Positions 17,801 to 28,067 of a stretch of 64,000 nucleotides of DNA are shown one piece after another (position 1 is the stretch's first letter; every line of letters begins with the position of its first letter). The DNA comes from Tethya wilhelma. Its lineage: Eukaryota; Porifera; Demospongiae; Tethyida; Tethyidae. The notes beneath the pieces are model-generated. The model searched no databases and was not told where the DNA came from. It saw only the letters and a program-made list of their open reading frames with translations. The stretch spans positions 15,235,907 through 15,299,906 of the forward strand of contig CAXIPT010000002.1 in assembly GCA_964030475.1 (NCBI GenBank), read 5' to 3'. A program made the position numbers and the translations under genes.

Positions 17801-20800
17801 ATGCATGTACATACACATGATTCTGAGATCCAGTATATTATAGCTGTTGAATTGATATGACATTGTGTTCCTATGCAGATGCTGTACCTGAGATGCTACT
17901 GTCTGGCCATGCATTGACCATGGCAACTCTTGACTTCCTCATGGTGGCTCAGTGTGCCTCTCTGGTGCACAAGGTGGTGGTGGCTGGCTGGGAGATATTG
18001 CAATTCCCATGGGTCAAAGCCCTCGCTGGTGAGTGACCGTACCCACTATGACAAGTGCCTTTATTGTATGTGATCAACTTCATAAGCATGCAATTGTTCC
18101 TTAGAAATGACTCAAGAAACAAGGTCTGACACAACTGCAACTAGCTCAACAGTTGCTGACCAGCTCAGCTCCTTTGGTTCAGACTCTGCCAGTAGCCACA
18201 GCACTAGCACCACCGAGTCCAGCAATGTCAGCTATGGGAAGGTTGCCAGGTAGTTTCTCAATACAACCGATGACCACTCACAAGTATAACTGATAGCTTC
18301 CCATTAATATCTCTCTAGGCCTGGCATGCGTATTGCACCCATTGAGAAGGTTGTTAGTGAGCGTCGATCTAGAGTGTCATCCAAACATGCGCAGAAGGAG
18401 AGTGAGGATAAGGTTGTAGGTGGAGAGGGTAGTGCTAATGGAAGGAAGCTAAGCTTCAACCAGCTTGGTGTTAGTCCTCAACATTTGAGAATTGGATCTT
18501 ATGACAGTGGAAATGAAGCTGATGATGAGAGAGCACTGTATGTGATTGTGTGTATGTGTGTGTGCTCATGGTTTCAGTATACATAAACACTACGTATATT
18601 CCATACCAGATCAACCAGAACTCCAACGACTGGCTTCAGTTCACCGGTGAAGACAGATCTAGATGAACGTGGATCGTCTACTGGTGGTGCGAGTCACAGA
18701 AGTGACAGTACAAAGGCTAGCAGCAAGACAGCTGTACCAAGTAATTCTGAGATTGAGAGTTCACGGTATATGGGGTATGATGCTGTGAAAAAGATCAGCT
18801 TTCATTATGCTGTGAACAAGGTATAAAATAATAATAATAATTATTCTAAGTGAATGTATAATGACATTTATATTTTACAGGCTATAGCAAAGGGAGCTGA
18901 GTCTCTTTTATTGTCTGTGACACAAAAGGTTTGAGGGCACATGTGGTTTGGCTCAATTTCTATTCCCTTCTCTGCCATTTTGTTGCCTCTCTTCAGATGA
19001 ACAGTCTCTCAATGGTGTGCCGAGATGGTGCTAAGGACAAGTACAGTGGCATTGTAGAGCTCATCTTAGGGGCAGCTAGACAGATCATGGATGAAGTGTC
19101 ATCTATGGAAGTTGATCTTCAGATTGGAGAGAAATTGACAGGGGCATTGGAAAAGTCTAAAGCACGCATGGAGAATGCCACTAGAGAGGTGCAGATGGTG
19201 ACCATCATGGCTTCAAGTATGGTTGTTGGATATATGTTTGCAATTGTCTTATCGGACAAAACTCAGTACACTTTTTGATTGTCGGTACACAGATCCGTCT
19301 GCTCCTGAAAGTGCTGAAATGAAACTTATTGCTGCAGTTGAGAATTTAAAAGAGATCTGTTCTCAAACAGTGAGCTTGAATAATGTTAAGTAAACATTAA
19401 TGTAATATTTACATTTTCCATGCAGGTTGCTGATGTCCTATTTGGGACTGGTGAGAGCTGGGTACGAAGAGAAGTATGACTACTTTGCCAGTCTGGCCAG
19501 CAACATGCTACGCAGTGCTCAAAAGTCACTGGATACAATTCAGAAGACCGATGAGTAAATTGATAAATGTTTATTTTTTTATTATACCCATTATGCTACA
19601 ATGCAATACATGGTAGGTATGGTATGCTTCACCTGCACCCTCTGAGGAGCCGTGTGAGAGACATGGAACACAAGCTGAAGGTGGCCATGGACAATTTGAT
19701 ACGAGGAGTGAAGGTTGCATCATCCTCTAGATCACCACCAGGTGAGAGTGTATCATAATCCATGCATGGGACCTATGCATGTACATACACATGATTCTGA
19801 GATCCAGTATATTATAGCTGTTGAATTGATATGACATTGTGTTCCTATGCAGATGCTGTACCTGAGATGCTACTGTCTGGCCATGCATTGACCATGGCAA
19901 CTCTTGACTTCCTCATGGTGGCTCAGTGTGCCTCTCTGGTGCACAAGGTGGTGGTGGCTGGCTGGGAGATATTGCAATTCCCATGGGTCAAAGCCCTCGC
20001 TGGTGAGTGACCGTACCCACTATGACAAGTGCCTTTATTGTATGTGATCAACTTCATAAGCATGCAATTGTTCCTTAGAAATGACTCAAGAAACAAGGTC
20101 TGACACAACTGCAACTAGCTCAACAGTTGCTGACCAGCTCAGCTCCTTTGGTTCAGACTCTGCCAGTAGCCACAGCACTAGCACCACCGAGTCCAGCAAT
20201 GTCAGCTATGGGAAGGTTGCCAGGTAGTTTCTCAATACAACCGATGACCACTCACAAGTATAACTGATAGCTTCCCATTAATATCTCTCTAGGCCTGGCA
20301 TGCGTATTGCACCCATTGAGAAGGTTGTTAGTGAGCGTCGATCTAGAGTGTCATCCAAACATGCGCAGAAGGAGAGTGAGGATAAGGTTGTAGGTGGAGA
20401 GGGTAGTGCTAATGGAAGGAAGCTAAGCTTCAACCAGCTTGGTGTTAGTCCTCAACATTTGAGAATTGGATCTTATGACAGTGGAAATGAAGCTGATGAT
20501 GAGAGAGCACTGTATGTGATTGTGTGTATGTGTGTGTGCTCATGGTTTCAGTATACATAAACACTACGTATATTCCATACCAGATCAACCAGAACTCCAA
20601 CGACTGGCTTCAGTTCACCGGTGAAGACAGATCTAGATGAACGTGGATCGTCTACTGGTGGTGCGAGTCACAGAAGTGACAGTACAAAGGCTAGCAGCAA
20701 GACAGCTGTACCAAGTAATTCTGAGATTGAGAGTTCACGGTATATGGGGTATGATGCTGTGAAAAAGATCAGCTTTCATTATGCTGTGAACAAGGTATAA

Positions 20801-22494
20801 AATAATAATAATAATTATTCTAAGTGAATGTATAATGACATTTATATTTTACAGGCTATAGCAAAGGGAGCTGAGTCTCTTTTATTGTCTGTGACACAAA
20901 AGGTTTGAGGGCACATGTGGTTTGGCTCAATTTCTATTCCCTTCTCTGCCATTTTGTTGCCTCTCTTCAGATGAACAGTCTCTCAATGGTGTGCCGAGAT
21001 GGTGCTAAGGACAAGTACAGTGGCATTGTAGAGCTCATCTTAGGGGCAGCTAGACAGATCATGGATGAAGTGTCATCTATGGAAGTTGATCTTCAGATTG
21101 GAGAGAAATTGACAGGGGCATTGGAAAAGTCTAAAGCACGCATGGAGAATGCCACTAGAGAGGTGCAGATGGTGACCATCATGGCTTCAAGTATGGTTGT
21201 TGGATATATGTTTGCAATTGTCTTATCGGACAAAACTCAGTACACTTTTTGATTGTCGGTACACAGATCCGTCTGCTCCTGAAAGTGCTGAAATGAAACT
21301 TATTGCTGCAGTTGGGAATTTAAAAGAGATCTGTTCTCAAACAGTGAGCTTGAATAATGTTAAGTAAACATTAATGTAATATTTACATTTTCCATGCAGG
21401 TTGCTGATGCTCTATCAACAACACGTGAGCACAAGAAGTTTTTGGAACAGGCTGAAAAAATTGAACAGGAATTTGTGAGTCTCATGACAGGACAGACACA
21501 AAGTGATTCAGAAAAGTCTTCTCATGAAAGGCATTCTGTAAGTGTTGCAAGTTTGAATCCAAATGTGTTAAGTATTTATTGTTGTTTGTTGAATTTCAGA
21601 GGAGAAATTTTTCCTCAGGAAGACTAACTGTGAGTAATATTAACAGTAGGTGGTCTTGCTTTTTGGGTAAGAATCAGTGTGCGTATTATATTTCATAATA
21701 CAGGGAGATGATTCTGAATCATCTGGACTGGTGTTTGAAGATGCTGTAAGAAAATGATAAATAGGTAGTATTGGTTCTGTATTGACAATTATATCATCAA
21801 TAGACTGGAAGCAGGGGGTGGGCAGCTAAGGAGGCTCCAAGAGTCATTGGAGGGACTCTCAGTCAATTGGTTCAGAGGCTCACCTATCACAGAACTATAG
21901 GTCAGTTGTGATGTTAGATAATTAATACACTGTGTCTAGAGAGCCGGCAGACCGTATATACAGTAAGTGTAAAAAATTGAACAGGAAAGTATATATGTAC
22001 TTTCCTATTGCTTTTGTATTGCAGAATTACCTAATAGAGAGTATCCGGATTTTGCCAGCACTGCATTAAAGAGCCGGCACCATTGACTGCAAAATATTTA
22101 GCTTTAGTTTACGGTGCCGGCTCTCTAGCCACAGCCTAATTATTATTGTTGTTTTATTATTAGTTAGTTCATTCTCTCATTGTAGATTCTGAGTTTGCTG
22201 AGACATTTTTGATGACATTTTACACTTTCATGTCACCAGACAGGCTAATGGATGCACTTATTGATAGGTACAATGCCATTATACAGCGCTTAGAATTAAG
22301 AGTGTGTCTGTGTGTATGTTTGTTTGCCATTGCCTAGCAACCAAAGTTTTTATAGGCTATTTTCTGGTTACTGGATGAGTGGAGGTGACAATAAGTAGCT
22401 AGGGGTCACAGGGGGTCAAACTAGTTGCATATCCCCTTAAGTGTGTGGCACTCGACCTTGCATCAAGTGCCCCCCACTAAGGGTCATCCAACTA

Positions 22495-22541
<47 letters not shown>

Positions 22542-24361
22542 TTGCAACTATTTCCCTCTCAGGTACAACATCAACCCTCCTCAAGATTCACCATCATGGG
22601 AACAAGAAGCTTTTGAAACAGATGTTTTAATCCCAGTTAGATTAAGGTACTTTAATTTATTAGATTTAAATTTTGTCAACTGGTTGTACTAAAGCTACTA
22701 TAATGCATATGTCATCATGATCAGAGTGGTCCATGCTATGAGGCTGTGGTTGAGCTACAATGGTGAAGACTTCAAGAATGAGGCCCTTGAGAGAAAGCTC
22801 CATACTTTCATCAAAACAGTAGATGAGTAAGTTAATCTGAGAGAGAAAGAGCTAGTGTATTTGCAATTGTTTTCACTAAAATTTAAATATCCTTTTATAT
22901 GACTATAATTTTATATCAGAACACATGTGAATTAGAGAGTATTACAATTGCAGGTCCATGCCATCGAGTGCTATGAGATTGAGCAGCATTCACTCTACCA
23001 GTATAGCTGCCAGTGGTCGTGCACAGACCAAGTTGCCCAATAGCAAGGCTCCTACACCACTGGTGCCTACCAATCTCTCTAGTGAAGAAAACTTTGTAAG
23101 TATGGTTGCACTCTTCTGAATAATACTATCACAAAGTTCTATCGATCCTTCAGCACGACATGTACATTGTCATACCTCTACTAATTATATCTGTAGGATT
23201 TACTTGATGTCAATACACTTGAGCTAGCAAGACAACTATCACTTGCATATGCTGATGCTCTCAGGCACATTACGGTATGCATATACAGTTTTACTCTCTT
23301 TATACTACAATCTGTACTATCATGGTGACTTTAATCTTTCTTTTAGACCAAGGAGTTGCTGAGTATCAATTGGGTGGATGAATCAAATCATGACCATGTC
23401 CCAAACATAATGAACTTCTTACGACTATCAAAAAATGTAATACTAAAGTAATATGTATGTCACCGAATGGCACTAGCCTCATTCCAAGGCTTCCCCTCTT
23501 CACAAATATTATTAGTTGGGGGAATTTACTTTTAGAGAAAATTTATCGTGAGGAAGGAGCCTGGGAATGAGGCTAAGATGATACATTGTTATTGAGTGGC
23601 ATTGTTGTCTTAAAATTTCCAGCTAACAAATTTGGTGTGCAGAGAAGTTGTGAGGGAGTCCATTACAGAAGATCAGGCATCAGTGCTGTCATACTTCATC
23701 GAGACTGCTAAGGTAGGTGATTGACTGTTCCTGTAAGATAAAGACAATAATAAGTGATTTTATATGCTATATAAGAATTTGTTGTGTTCATTTTAATTCT
23801 CAGAGCTGCTTGGACTTGAGGAACTATGAAGCTGTGTTTGCAATTGTAGGAGGACTTGAAAATCAATACGTCCAGAGACGCTCAGCTTCATGGCAGGTGA
23901 GCTTACTCAAAAGGCACTATTGAAATTTTAGCGTTTATCTTTATACCTACACAATATTCACATGTTTAAGATGGTGACTGACCACTTGGTGAGGACATAC
24001 AAGGAAATGAAGGAGTTAGTATCAGCAGACATCAATTTTCACAAGTATAGGAAAAGTATCCGATCAGCTCATCAGTCTCCATGTGTACCAAGACTGCGTA
24101 AGTCAATCTCATTCTTTCATTAGTGCTGTTCTGGTCCGTAATATCGATGTAGACTAGACAGTGACTCCATGGTGTCATCAATTCTTCCTTATAGATCTAA
24201 TCCTCTTAGAACTAGAGGCAATAGACAAAGACAACTTCAACCTCATCCCAGAGATGCCAGGCATCATTAACTTTCAAAAACGGAGACTGTTTTCCAAGGT
24301 GATCCAGGCAATGATGAGATACCAAGGATTCCACTATAACCTACATCCTATTGAGGTCTGC

Positions 24362-24411
<50 letters not shown>

Positions 24412-24579
24412 TGTACAGTATTATAGAGCTGCCTAGTTCATGAAGTTATTGTATGCTAGCTATATAGTGCATTTGGCTAGATATTAATTCTGTATTGTCA
24501 ACAACAGGTGGTACAAAAGTATCTCAGAAATTTCCAGAAGTCACTCTCAGGAGGTGAAGAGCTTGAAACACCAAAGTAG
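14811..24579 (+). CDS. Ras-association / helical / RasGEF (CDC25-type) exchange factor
   Basis: This is a predicted guanine-nucleotide exchange factor for a Ras-family GTPase. Skipping one copy of an internal duplication, 30 coding exons close in phase to about 1286 residues. Residues 43-150 (exons 15439-15622, 15815-16039) look like an RA/ubiquitin-like fold. About 240-500 and 700-850 are mainly alpha-helical (exons 16509-16634, 17104-17307, 17399-17580, 17643-17767, 17879-18028; then 18881-18928, 18997-19216, 19293-19369, 21400-21537) around a Ser-rich linker. RasGEF_N begins near residue 892 (GGTLSQLVQRLTYHRTI, exon 21804-21900) and continues through 22186-22267, 22563-22646 and 22725-22826. 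The catalytic RasGEF spans about 1051-1286 (23197-24579), with the conserved NYEAVFAIVGGL and FNLIPEMPGIINFQKR. The order RA, helical, RasGEF_N, RasGEF does not match RalGDS, SOS, RasGRF or RAPGEF. The first coding exon may end at a GC donor (CCCAG|GCAAGC, 14936). The exact orthologue is not recognised. Confidence 0.85.
15671..15743. repeat. Short hairpin element, GCCTCGTTCCCAGG family (73 bp)
   Basis: GCCTCGTTCACAGGCTCCC and its inverted partner (GGGAGCCTGGGAACAAGGC) enclose a short central palindrome of 'CTTACCT..AGGTA' type. TA flanks both sides. It lies in the 15623-15814 intron of the RasGEF gene and is the smallest member of this family here. Confidence 0.6.
16922..16993 (+). tRNA. tRNA-Pro (anticodon AGG)
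   Basis: A 72-base cloverleaf. The acceptor stem GGCCAGT pairs with ACTGGCC, discriminator C. The anticodon stem CTCGC/GCGAG closes the loop TTAGGGT with anticodon AGG. The T arm CCGGGTTCGACTCCCGG is intact, and the internal B box (GGTTCGACT) and A box (TGGTCTAGGGG) are present. The sequence is close to the standard eukaryotic tRNA-Pro(AGG). Seven T residues at 16996-17002 form the Pol III terminator. CCA is not encoded. The gene lies in sense orientation in the intron 16635-17103 of the RasGEF gene and appears functional. Confidence 0.96.
17463..21410. repeat. Tandem duplication of 1974 bp inside the RasGEF gene
   Basis: The segment 17463-19436 is repeated at 19437-21410. The copies were followed by eye exon by exon and differ clearly at one base (19341 A, 21315 G). 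They contain exon 8 (3' part) to exon 16. At the junction the start of exon 17 (GTTGCTGATG) is fused to the middle of exon 8 (CCTATTTGGGACTGG), which shifts the frame and meets a stop within about 15 codons. A functional protein needs only one copy. It is either an assembly duplicate of the two alleles or a real, recent tandem duplication. Confidence 0.93.
21931..22133. repeat. MITE-like element with GAGAGCCGGC ends
   Basis: Ends CTAGAGAGCCGGCAG (21937) and the reverse complement CTAGAGAGCCGGCACC (from 22128) are inverted. A further internal AGAGCCGGCACC copy lies at about 22070. It sits in the RasGEF intron 21901-22185. The flanks are TGTGT/CACA rather than a clear target duplication, so the exact limits are uncertain by a few bases. 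Confidence 0.55.
22317..22538. repeat. Hairpin plus (TG)n repeat unit, copy 2 (inverted)
   Basis: Reverse-complement relative of 11339-11600. It starts TTTGCCATTGCCTAGCAACC, contains the palindrome at 22423-22493 and ends in a (TG)n tract (22497-22538). The acceptor of the RasGEF exon 22563-22646 lies 24 bp beyond the tract. Similarity to copy 1 is clear in the tail and hairpin and weaker between them. Confidence 0.6.
23476..23573. repeat. Short inverted-repeat element, GCCTCGTTCCCAGG family (98 bp)
   Basis: GCCTCATTCCAAGGCTTCCC and the inverted end (reverse complement GCCTCATTCCCAGGCTCCTT) are flanked by TA. It makes up about half of the 186-bp RasGEF intron 23437-23622. Confidence 0.6.
24364..24409. 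repeat. (TG)n microsatellite next to a splice donor
   Basis: The tract starts nine bases after the donor GAG|GTCTGC at 24355/24356 of the second-last RasGEF exon and is part of the intron 24356-24507. Confidence 0.8.
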
Positions 24580-24787
24580 ACTTTAACACAAACATACCAC
24601 AGCTCAATGACTAGTATAGTATCTCATATGTTTTACCAGTAAACCTTTTTTATGACTGTGTATATGTATTCTAATACATGCATCATCAAAAATTCAATAA
24701 CAAAAAAATAATAATTATTATAGCTAGTAACTGTTCATACAATTCTGAATAGCATTCTTAAATCATTTAACAAGAAGGAGTAAATGC

Positions 24788-25738
24788 TTATGAACTCAAG
24801 CAACATGATTCATATCGACAACATTCTCGCGTACATTGTTGAAGATCACTTGTACAGTTGCTGTTGACCTTGTGACAACAATCCAATGGACACTCAGACA
24901 CTGATTCAGAATCAGAGCATTTACTATCACCGCAGAAACCAAATTCCTTGTCCACCATGGTGTAGAGATCTAGAGCCACTGAATTAAAGTTTTCATGTTT
25001 CATTTGTGCAGCTTTGACTGTAGCTTCACAACAACCCTTAAAGCAGTCCACCCATTTCCAGCAGAATCCTGGCAGCTTGAGCCCAAAAATACTGTTGCAC
25101 TTGCTCTCACACATAGACTGAGCATCACACGTAAGACAGTTGAATACAAACTTGACAAGTCCTCCACCTGTTGCATTACCACAGCTCTCACAGTAATTTG
25201 AGGAGCTTCCCCCCTCATAAGTGTGCTTATCGCAAGATGTGTATGGAGTGGGGTCCTTGCAATTGTCACAACAAGCATAGTGATGGACTTTACTATCACC
25301 GCCCAAATAGTACGCTGTGCAGAAGGAGGGATTATTTCTCTCTGGGATAGTGTCTCTCCAATACTGGCATCGGCAATGGTTTATCTCTATTTTGTGGTCA
25401 CTGCAAACACATCGAGTATGTGTACCCTCAGCTCCACATTGTAGCTTCTTCCCTTCCTTGTTTGGCTTACAACGGTCATGCATCTCTGGAGCAACAACCC
25501 AGCTGATCACACTGCCAGATGTACCTCTGGCACTGCAGGTGCCTAAGCTATGTTCATAATAGCAGTCTGCAATGCTTTTGTCCACAAAATCACCCACCTC
25601 ACAGTCTCCAGGAGCCAGAGGATTACAGTTCTCACGACTAGGGATCATTCTCTTTGAGACTTGATGGCTCACTTCAAAGGAATCAGCTTGGGACAAGGAA
25701 AAAGCCAGAAAATAAAGGAGAATTCGAAGGCAAGCCAT
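24788..25738 (-). CDS. Secreted cysteine-rich protein, function unknown
   Basis: This is a 316-residue intronless frame. Residues 1-18 are a signal peptide (MACLRILLYFLAFSLSQA), followed by a mature region with about 36 cysteines and no membrane segment, so an extracellular disulfide-rich protein is expected. The cysteines come in pairs and clusters (ACCDNC 155-160, NCLTC 200-204, DCFKGCC 231-237, ECCRYESCC 305-313). Residues 269-288 fit a C-G-D-x-x-C-(6-8)-E-C-P-x-D-C pattern (CGDSKC...ECPLDC) seen in many secreted proteins. N-glycosylation sequons occur at 188 and 294. I do not recognise the family and assign no function. It is convergent with the RasGEF gene (209 bp between stops) and lies downstream of a second intronless gene on the same strand. 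Lack of introns in an intron-rich region suggests a retrogene or a rapidly evolving lineage gene. Confidence 0.8.
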   Translation of the reverse strand: MACLRILLYFLAFSLSQADSFEVSHQVSKRMIPSRENCNPLAPGDCEVGDFVDKSIADCYYEHSLGTCSARGTSGSVISWVVAPEMHDRCKPNKEGKKLQCGAEGTHTRCVCSDHKIEINHCRCQYWRDTIPERNNPSFCTAYYLGGDSKVHHYACCDNCKDPTPYTSCDKHTYEGGSSSNYCESCGNATGGGLVKFVFNCLTCDAQSMCESKCNSIFGLKLPGFCWKWVDCFKGCCEATVKAAQMKHENFNSVALDLYTMVDKEFGFCGDSKCSDSESVSECPLDCCHKVNSNCTSDLQQCTRECCRYESCCLSS

Positions 25739-25994
25739 CTTGACCTTGCCTGATCATACGATTTCCTGCCTCCCCGCTAGATTCTCCACCTTTGTTTGCA
25801 TGCTCAACCACATATGCACTTATCAGCTTCATTGTGGTATTCTTGCACATGACAAAACCATGCATGCTGTTGTTGTGGGCATGTAGTATAGACAATCATG
25901 ATGCATGCATGCATGCAGGGCTGCAAACTTTTTTTGAAACTTTGGATTATTGTAGCAGTTAACTGATGGTGAAATGACTAATAATTTATGACAA

Positions 25995-27317
25995 TCAACA
26001 AACATGAGCCACACACTTGTGCCAGAAAGAATGTATTTGATTGTAGCCATGTTCTGCAGCTTTATGAAATGTCCCACCTCCAGCAAGAATGAGACACGTG
26101 GCATTGGACGCTAAAATCTTTTGCATTATTGCCACATACCCAGGAGACTTGAATTCTGCAATGTCTTCAAATGTTCTCTCCCATTGTTCAATGCTCGAAT
26201 CATTTCCATATAACAGTTGATAGATGTTTCGTGATACTTTTTGTAAGACGGAGAAGTTTATTTTTGTAAGTGGTCGCTTGGCGCCAAATGGATTACTTTG
26301 TTTTAGTCCCTGTGACCCAAAACGTCCATAGTCCATAGCCAAAAATACAGACTCTACATTGTATCTTTTCTTAAAATATTCCACCTTGTCAGCTATTGAT
26401 TTGACACACATCATTGATATTTTGTATTGTTCCTCTTTTCGTAGTCTGTAGAGTTTTTTCTTGAGAGCATACTGTTCCATTCTTAACATCACTCCTATGT
26501 ATCCACCATTGAGTGCACGGGGCATGTACTTTTGAATGTAATGCTGGCTGTTCGCTATTATAGAAGCACTATGTGGCATGAATATATCAGGGTCACGACC
26601 ACATTTTCTAAGACCACTCACTGGAATGCGATAACGTGATCCGGTCCAAGGCCATATTCCTCCCCAGTGGTTGAACACCACCACCACATCCACTGGAGAA
26701 TAATTACCATATACACGAACTTGAAACTCCTCTGCCGAGATAGTAGCTGTGCTAAAACATGCTGTGCGAACAACAGTGAAATTATGCTGGCTGGCAAAGG
26801 TCAGAGCCGACTTGTAGAAGTTTTGAGGCTCATGATCTGACTGACAGTCCATGCAGTTCATCCTTCCACACGTGCGATGAACCAAGAGCATCTTCCTGGG
26901 AGCATGCTGCAGGAAATGCTCCCAATCAACAAGTGGTGAATATCTATTTCTTTCAGAGTACAATGACCACTGTGCAATATCAAAGATATCTCTGAGTTTG
27001 ATAAGATTCTCCTCTAATGAACCATTCCTTTCTACAAGATCCATACCAAATGTTGAGCCCTGATGCACAAAAGGCTCAACCACTGACATGAGATGTGGCC
27101 TCCAAGCAGTCACAGAAGCTGCCCAGCATTGAAGAGAGAAGAGGTTCACTGCTGCTTGAGTCATTTGATCGGAATAATGTAGAGAAAGAATATATCCAGT
27201 CTTGTTGCCATGATCCCAAGCATTCATATTGCTTGAAGCTAGTTCAAAACCCAGCCAACTGATTGAAAGAATTGAAAATACACTCAGCACCACAAAAACA
27301 GTCTGTAGTTGCTTCAT
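25995..27317 (-). CDS. Type II membrane glycosyltransferase-like protein (fucosyltransferase-like fold suspected)
   Basis: This is a 440-residue intronless frame. A short N-terminal cytoplasmic stretch is followed by one hydrophobic helix (residues 6-25), then a luminal domain with several N-glycosylation sequons (NKT, NGS, NFT, NYS, NFS, NDS, NAT), the layout of a Golgi/ER type II enzyme. Patterns that recall the C-terminal half of GT-B O-fucosyltransferase-like proteins are YIGVMLRMEQ (273-282), VFLAMDYGRFGS (324-335) and GYVAIMQKILASNATCLILA with the GGG-T-F loop at 413-417. A CxxxxCxxC cluster lies at 150-158. The enzyme assignment is inference from these loops and topology; the catalytic His-x-Arg of POFUT1-type enzymes is not evident (M-L-R instead). 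It is adjacent to the cysteine-rich secreted gene on the same strand (256 bp), which could be coincidence. Confidence 0.7.
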   Translation of the reverse strand: MKQLQTVFVVLSVFSILSISWLGFELASSNMNAWDHGNKTGYILSLHYSDQMTQAAVNLFSLQCWAASVTAWRPHLMSVVEPFVHQGSTFGMDLVERNGSLEENLIKLRDIFDIAQWSLYSERNRYSPLVDWEHFLQHAPRKMLLVHRTCGRMNCMDCQSDHEPQNFYKSALTFASQHNFTVVRTACFSTATISAEEFQVRVYGNYSPVDVVVVFNHWGGIWPWTGSRYRIPVSGLRKCGRDPDIFMPHSASIIANSQHYIQKYMPRALNGGYIGVMLRMEQYALKKKLYRLRKEEQYKISMMCVKSIADKVEYFKKRYNVESVFLAMDYGRFGSQGLKQSNPFGAKRPLTKINFSVLQKVSRNIYQLLYGNDSSIEQWERTFEDIAEFKSPGYVAIMQKILASNATCLILAGGGTFHKAAEHGYNQIHSFWHKCVAHVC

Positions 27318-27605
27318 GATCTTTGCCCAGTCTATTCATAACCATCAGCTTTGATTTACCTTCTTACAAATCGAGATCTGAATAATCCATGATCATGATT
27401 TGAAATGACGTCCTTTACCCGCTAGGTTTAGGGTGCAACTGATTCTTCTTGAGGCAATTCAAGCAGTCAGGATCTCATACTCTGTCTACTGCACCCTTGA
27501 CAATGAATATGTACTGCTTACTAGTACTCAATCTCACAGAATATTCTTACTGCAGTTTCAAGTTTACAAATCACAAATATACATGATACTTGTTGACTAA
27601 TGGAT

Positions 27606-28067
27606 TTACCAGCTTGATCTAGTTAGTCCAGACACAAAGCCAAAGTCAGCTAGCTTTCTAAACTTCATCCGACAGAGTCCATATTCTCTCACCACTCCTC
27701 TAGGTCTGCCAGTGAGTACACACCTGTTCCTGACCCTTGTAATGCTGGCATCTCGTGGATGGCTTGCAAGAGATTCCCTAGCCTTCATTTGAATCACTTC
27801 AGGGAGAAGTTTATTCCTGACAATGGCTCTTAATTTTAATCGTTCACTCTCATATTCAGCTACACATTTTCTTCTGTGCTTGTCTCTTCTTACCATCTTC
27901 TGGTTGTCCAGGCAGAGAGAAGTAGTGATCCATCTGTGCAATACTGTTTGAGCTGACAGCTTGTGCTGAGTGGAACAAGATTTTAAGCTAAAGGTAACTA
28001 GAGTGGATAGTCTCTGTAAATGATGCTGATTTCCCCCAAACGGCCTCCAGAGCTGATTTACCGCCAT
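27606..28067 (-). CDS. MRPS14: Mitochondrial small ribosomal subunit protein uS14m (MRPS14)
   Basis: A component of the mitoribosome small subunit. This is a single exon of 153 residues. The N-terminal 55 or so residues are an Arg/Ser/Thr-rich presumed mitochondrial leader, followed by MVRRDKHRRK and the uS14 core: LRAIVRNKLLP, RDASITRVRNRCVLTGRPRGV, then YGLCRMKFRKLADFGFVSGL and a SSW C-terminus. The bacterial-type C+ zinc motif is absent, as in mitochondrial S14. Compared with the human protein (about 128 residues) the leader is somewhat longer, and an internal Met at position 58 is an alternative start. The upstream ATG is 115 bp from the opposing SLD5 start codon. Confidence 0.95.
   Translation of the reverse strand: MAVNQLWRPFGGNQHHLQRLSTLVTFSLKSCSTQHKLSAQTVLHRWITTSLCLDNQKMVRRDKHRRKCVAEYESERLKLRAIVRNKLLPEVIQMKARESLASHPRDASITRVRNRCVLTGRPRGVVREYGLCRMKFRKLADFGFVSGLTRSSW

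Noticed and set aside
17463..21410. Two tandem RasGEF paralogues
   Set aside because: Only exons 8-16 are repeated, introns are equally identical and the N- and C-terminal exons occur once, so it is one gene with an internal duplication.
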